Positions 60,714 to 64,000 of a DNA stretch of 64,000 nucleotides are shown one piece after another; the stretch's first letter is position 1; each line of letters opens with the position of its first letter. Below the pieces are notes generated by a model. The model saw nothing but the letters and a program-made list of their open reading frames with translations. It was not told the DNA's origin and did not search any database. This stretch comes from Archangium lansingense. GTDB taxonomy: Bacteria > Myxococcota > Myxococcia > Myxococcales > Myxococcaceae. A program made the translations under genes and the position numbers. Where the stretch lies: positions 9,408,501-9,472,500 of the forward strand of contig NZ_JAPNKA010000001.1 in assembly GCF_026626635.1 (NCBI RefSeq). The letters run 5' to 3'.

Positions 60714-63700
60714 TCAGGGATACGGGAGCGACTCGTCGAGCTGCATCTCTGGCCGCTCGAGCCACCGGCCCCACTCCGTCAGGACGCGCCGCGCGTAGAT
60801 ACGGGCGCCCTGCTTGTGAGCGATCTCCAGGACGCGGAGGAACTCCTCCCGGGCCTCCGGCGCTCGGCCCCTCAGGGCCAGGAGCTGGGCGCGCACCAGG
60901 TGAGCATAGGCCTCGAAGCTCGTCTCCCCCGCGCGGAGCTTCTCGGGCGTCAGCGCGTGCTCGATGGCGGCCAGTCCCTCCTCGGCCCGCCCCAGCGTCA
61001 GGTAGATGTCCGCGAGCATGGCGGAGTTGTGCAGCGTGCCGGTCACGAAGCCCGAGCGCTCCCACTCCTCGAGCGCCCGGCGCATGAGCCCCAGTCCCTC
61101 CTCGGCCTGCCCCAGCTCGGCCAGGGCCCAGCTCTTCAAAATCGTGGACCACCACAACCAGAGCCGGAAGCGGTGCTCGCTCGCCAGCGCGACGCACTGC
61201 TCGGCCCACTCCAGGGCGCTCCGGGGCTCGCGGCGGATCTGCGCGCCAACGGCCGCGTAGGTGAGCACGAGGGCACACGTATGGGGATGGCCCAGGTTCC
61301 GGGCCAGCTCCAGCGCCTCGTGGGCATGGCTCCGGGCCACGTCCAACTCGTCGAGCGCTGAATGGATGACGGAGCTGAAGGCGAGGGCCGTCGCGCGCGG
61401 GTTCACCACCAGCTTCAAGGCGAGGGCTCGATGATGCTCGAGGGTGGGCTCTTCGGAATGCGCCAGGGCCTGTTCAATGTGAGCAAGGGCCGTGGGCATG
61501 TCACCCCAGGTGAAGTAGTCCAAGGCCATCCACCGGTGCCCCACCACCAGCAGCTCCTGGTTGGAGTAGCGCCGGCCCAGGTTCACCAGCAGCTCGTTGA
61601 GCTCATGCGCCTCCCGGAACTTCATCTGGGTGAAGTAGTAGGCGGAGACGCCCCAATAGGAGAGCTCGAGCAGGGACGGGCTCTCGCCCAGCTCTCGCAA
61701 GAGCTCCCGGACGCGCTCATACAGCCGGGCCACCTCAGGCGAGTGGTAGCCCTGTACCTGCACCAGCGGAAGGCCCAGCGCGAGGAGCAGTTGCAGCTCA
61801 TCGAGAAGGAGCGACGCAGCGTCCGGAAGGCTCCGCAGCAGCTTCAGCGCATGGGTGAGGTGGCTCACGGCCTCCTGGTTGGCGTAGCGCAGGCTGGCGC
61901 GGAGGCCGGCCTGCTTCCAGGCACGGATGGCCGGCTTCAGCTCCCCGGCCTCCGTATAATGATGGGCGAGCAGCTCGGGTCGGTGCTCCACCATGCCAGG
62001 GAAGTCCGCCACCAGGGCGAGCGCGATGCGCCGGTGGTGCTCGCGCCGCAACCCGCGGCTCTGGGATTGGTACGCCGCCTCCTGGATGAGTGCGTGCCGG
62101 AAATGGTAGCTGGGCCCGGAAGGCTCGTCGGAGCGCTCCAGCAACCCCGCCGACACCAGTCCCGCCAGGTCCCTGCGGAGCGCGGCCTCGCCCAGGCCTG
62201 TCACGGTGACGAGCACCTCGCGCGTGAAGTCACGGCCCAGCACAGCGCACCACCACGCCAGCTCCTTCTGACGGCGCGGGAGCGTGTCCAATCGAGCCAG
62301 CAGCAGCTCCTGGAGGGTGACGGGAATGGACGCCACCGCCCCGCCTTCCAGCAGCATGCGCGTCATCTCCTCGGCGAAGAGGGGAATGCCGTCCGTGCGC
62401 ACCACCAGCTGCTCCATCACCGACTCGGGCAGCGTCCGGCCCCGGGCTACTTCCCTCACCAGGCGCGCGGTGCACTCCGCGGGCATCCGCTCCAGCGTGA
62501 TCGTGTGGAATCCGGGCCGCACGGGCCAGGGCGATCGGAACTCGGGGCGGGCACTGAGGACGCCGAGGACGCGCGCCGAGGCCAGCTGCTCCATCAGCGC
62601 ACCCAACAGCCGCAGCGTGGAGGGGTCCGCCCAATGCAGATCCTCCACCACCAGGAGCACGGGGTGCACCGCGGCCACCCGCAGCAGCAGCGTGCCCAGC
62701 GCGCCCAACAGCTCCTCCATCTGCCGCTCCGGGGTGAACCGCAGGTGCGGAGAGTTCTCCTCCACTGGCAGGGACAGCAGCGAGCTCAGCAGGCGCACCT
62801 GCACGGGATTCAGCTCCCAGGGAGCCAACCACTCCTCCAGCACGCGCAGGTTCTCCTGCGGAGAGAGCTCTGGAGAGAGCCACAGCCGCTGCAACGCCTC
62901 GATGAGAGGATGGAAGGCGCTGGTGGAGAACTGGGACCAGCACTGCAACCGCAACGTCAGCGCCTGCTCCCGGTCGATCCGCCCGCGCACCTCCTGGATG
63001 AGGCGAGACTTGCCCACCCCCGCCTCACCCGAGAGCAACACGAAGCCGCCCTCCCCTGCCCACGCCCGCTCCCAGTGCGCGAGCAACTTCTCCACCTCCC
63101 GCTCTCGCCCCACCAGCGGCGTGAGCCCTCCGCCCACGGCCAGCGTTCGATCGAACCGGGACACCGTCTGGCGCGCGCTCACCAAGCGATATACCCGGAC
63201 GCTGCGCGCCCCCTCGTAGGAGCGGGCACCGAGCGACTCCGTCTCGAAGGCGCGCTGCACCAGCACATGGGCCTCACGGCTGAGCACCACCTCGTCGGGC
63301 CCAGCCTGGAGCGCCAGCCACGCCGCCACCTTCGGTGCCTCGCCCTGGATGCCGGGCGTACGCCCGCGCAGCTCCTGGGGCAGATCATCCAGCATCACCA
63401 GGCTGGTGTGGATGCCCACCTGCACCGTCAACTCCGGCCGCTCCTGCAGCGGCAGCCGCTCCTCGAGCGCCTCACGAATGGAGGGCAGCAGCATCATGCC
63501 CGCGTGCACGGCGCGCTCCGAGTCTCCCTCGCGCGCCACCGGATAGCCGAAGCACGCCAACGCCTCGTCGCCCATGCACAGGGTGACGAAGCCACCATGC
63601 TGCTGGATGACCTTGGAGAAGCCACGATGAAAGGCCGCTTCCCACTCACCAAAGTCCTCGGCATCCATCCCCGCCGCGAGGCTGGCGAGCCCCTCCAGCT

Positions 63701-64000
63701 TGCACGCCACCAGCGTCACATGCCGCCGCTGGGGTGCCACGTGCCGCGGCTGCTTGCGCCCCGGGCGCAGGTGCTCCTCCAGCTCGCGCAGCTCTTCCTG
63801 CAGCTCGGCCGCGGACAACAACCGCCGGGAGGGATCCTTGGCCAGCATCACGGCCAGCAGCGACTCCAGCTCCCAGGGCAGCTCCGGGTGGCGCTCGCGC
63901 AACAAGGGCACGGGCTCGGGCGACAGCACGCGGACCCGCAACGCCTCCAGGTTCTCGCTCGCGTACGGCAGCTCTCCGGTGAGCATCTCGTAGAGCAGCA
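60714..64000 (-). CDS. Kinase / nucleotidyl-cyclase / AAA / TPR fusion protein (partial, N-terminus off the right edge)
   Basis: The frame is still open at the window end; the visible 1090-plus residues start inside a Ser/Thr kinase (LTGELPYASENLEALRVRVL, the alpha-G helix area). A class III cyclase-like domain follows (VTLVACKLEGLASLAAGMDAEDF, then VIQQHGGFVTLCMGDEALACFGYPVAREGDSERAVHAG). Then a STAND/AAA ATPase has GEAGVGKSRL (Walker A) and VLLVVEDLHWADPSTL (Walker B). The last about 450 residues are TPR-like. This architecture is the myxobacterial kinase/cyclase fusion linked by name to TOMM (thiazole/oxazole-modified microcin) loci. No TOMM genes are visible here. Cyclase activity is uncertain, as the metal-binding Asp pair is not obvious. 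Confidence 0.85.
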   Translation of the reverse strand, partial: LLYEMLTGELPYASENLEALRVRVLSPEPVPLLRERHPELPWELESLLAVMLAKDPSRRLLSAAELQEELRELEEHLRPGRKQPRHVAPQRRHVTLVACKLEGLASLAAGMDAEDFGEWEAAFHRGFSKVIQQHGGFVTLCMGDEALACFGYPVAREGDSERAVHAGMMLLPSIREALEERLPLQERPELTVQVGIHTSLVMLDDLPQELRGRTPGIQGEAPKVAAWLALQAGPDEVVLSREAHVLVQRAFETESLGARSYEGARSVRVYRLVSARQTVSRFDRTLAVGGGLTPLVGREREVEKLLAHWERAWAGEGGFVLLSGEAGVGKSRLIQEVRGRIDREQALTLRLQCWSQFSTSAFHPLIEALQRLWLSPELSPQENLRVLEEWLAPWELNPVQVRLLSSLLSLPVEENSPHLRFTPERQMEELLGALGTLLLRVAAVHPVLLVVEDLHWADPSTLRLLGALMEQLASARVLGVLSARPEFRSPWPVRPGFHTITLERMPAECTARLVREVARGRTLPESVMEQLVVRTDGIPLFAEEMTRMLLEGGAVASIPVTLQELLLARLDTLPRRQKELAWWCAVLGRDFTREVLVTVTGLGEAALRRDLAGLVSAGLLERSDEPSGPSYHFRHALIQEAAYQSQSRGLRREHHRRIALALVADFPGMVEHRPELLAHHYTEAGELKPAIRAWKQAGLRASLRYANQEAVSHLTHALKLLRSLPDAASLLLDELQLLLALGLPLVQVQGYHSPEVARLYERVRELLRELGESPSLLELSYWGVSAYYFTQMKFREAHELNELLVNLGRRYSNQELLVVGHRWMALDYFTWGDMPTALAHIEQALAHSEEPTLEHHRALALKLVVNPRATALAFSSVIHSALDELDVARSHAHEALELARNLGHPHTCALVLTYAAVGAQIRREPRSALEWAEQCVALASEHRFRLWLWWSTILKSWALAELGQAEEGLGLMRRALEEWERSGFVTGTLHNSAMLADIYLTLGRAEEGLAAIEHALTPEKLRAGETSFEAYAHLVRAQLLALRGRAPEAREEFLRVLEIAHKQGARIYARRVLTEWGRWLERPEMQLDESLPYP

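Noticed and set aside
1..64000. CRISPR array, tRNA, rRNA or transposase genes
   Set aside because: No regularly spaced repeats, tRNA-like cloverleaf, rRNA core sequence or transposase motif was seen by eye.

Overview
The window reads as high-GC chromosomal DNA of a myxobacterium, most likely in the Cystobacter/Archangium/Myxococcus group. Evidence: very GC-rich third codon positions, many ATGA/GTGA gene overlaps, three eukaryote-like Ser/Thr kinases plus a kinase/cyclase/AAA/TPR giant, a DUF2381 (TIGR02268, Myxococcus paralogous family) protein next to a kinase, a golvesin-type domain, and several lipoprotein or nuclease toxins with immunity partners. This is judged from protein families only; no search was run. 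I saw no rRNA, tRNA, CRISPR array, transposase or integrase.

Layout. 1-7.2 kb is housekeeping: tdk (cut by the left edge), a DUF5658 membrane protein, spoVG, prs, rplY, pth, rpsF-rpsR-rplI and dnaB. 7.2-12.3 kb holds a thiE / class-I glutamine-amidotransferase-like / thiD operon, a small acidic protein, a DUF1844 protein and hypotheticals. 12.3-14.9 kb is clpB. 15-20 kb is a haem or iron acquisition locus: TonB-dependent receptor, HmuY-like lipoprotein, and a TIG-repeat lipoprotein with two CXnCH motifs. 20-21.3 kb holds a two-gene, lower-GC lipoprotein/immunity-like insert. It is flanked by decayed copies of the receptor 3' end and of hmuY. 21.3-24 kb is a Ser/Thr kinase with its DUF2381 partner.

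24-32.3 kb: DUF2019 and TPR proteins, two 2OG-Fe(II)-oxygenase-like proteins, a GNAT, and a DUF350 / ATP-grasp (glutathionylspermidine-synthase-like) / Tat-signal protein / hypothetical operon reminiscent of the E. coli yjf genes. 32.4-36.8 kb: an ABC ATPase and an unusual ABC-2 permease fused to an M1 metallopeptidase. 37-39.8 kb: two secreted lipoproteins, one combining transglycosylase-like, amidase and golvesin-like modules. 40-41.7 kb: xdhC plus a MocA-like nucleotidyltransferase (molybdenum cofactor supply). 41.9-45.4 kb: a DUF393 protein, a membrane protein, and a SUKH immunity / HNH lipoprotein toxin pair. 45.4-48.4 kb: kinase and ECF sigma factor divergent from a protein that is almost half methionine. 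48.4-52.6 kb: an XRE-cupin regulator with a candidate operator and a kinase-TPR sensor.

53-57 kb is a decaying polymorphic-toxin cluster on the minus strand. It holds a ketoacyl-synthase-like gene with a frameshift, an AHH nuclease toxin, an intact Imm11-type immunity gene, and an Imm49-type immunity gene with an in-frame stop. 57-64 kb: an MFS transporter, a dCache-type histidine kinase split at a poly-C tract, and a kinase/cyclase/AAA/TPR protein cut by the right edge.

Four copies of a short GC-rich inverted repeat (CTCTCCC..GGGAGAG..GGGGTGAGGG) lie between genes, two of them just upstream of intrinsic terminators. The window also carries three reading-frame lesions of different kinds (a nonsense codon, an indel and a homopolymer slip), all in accessory genes.
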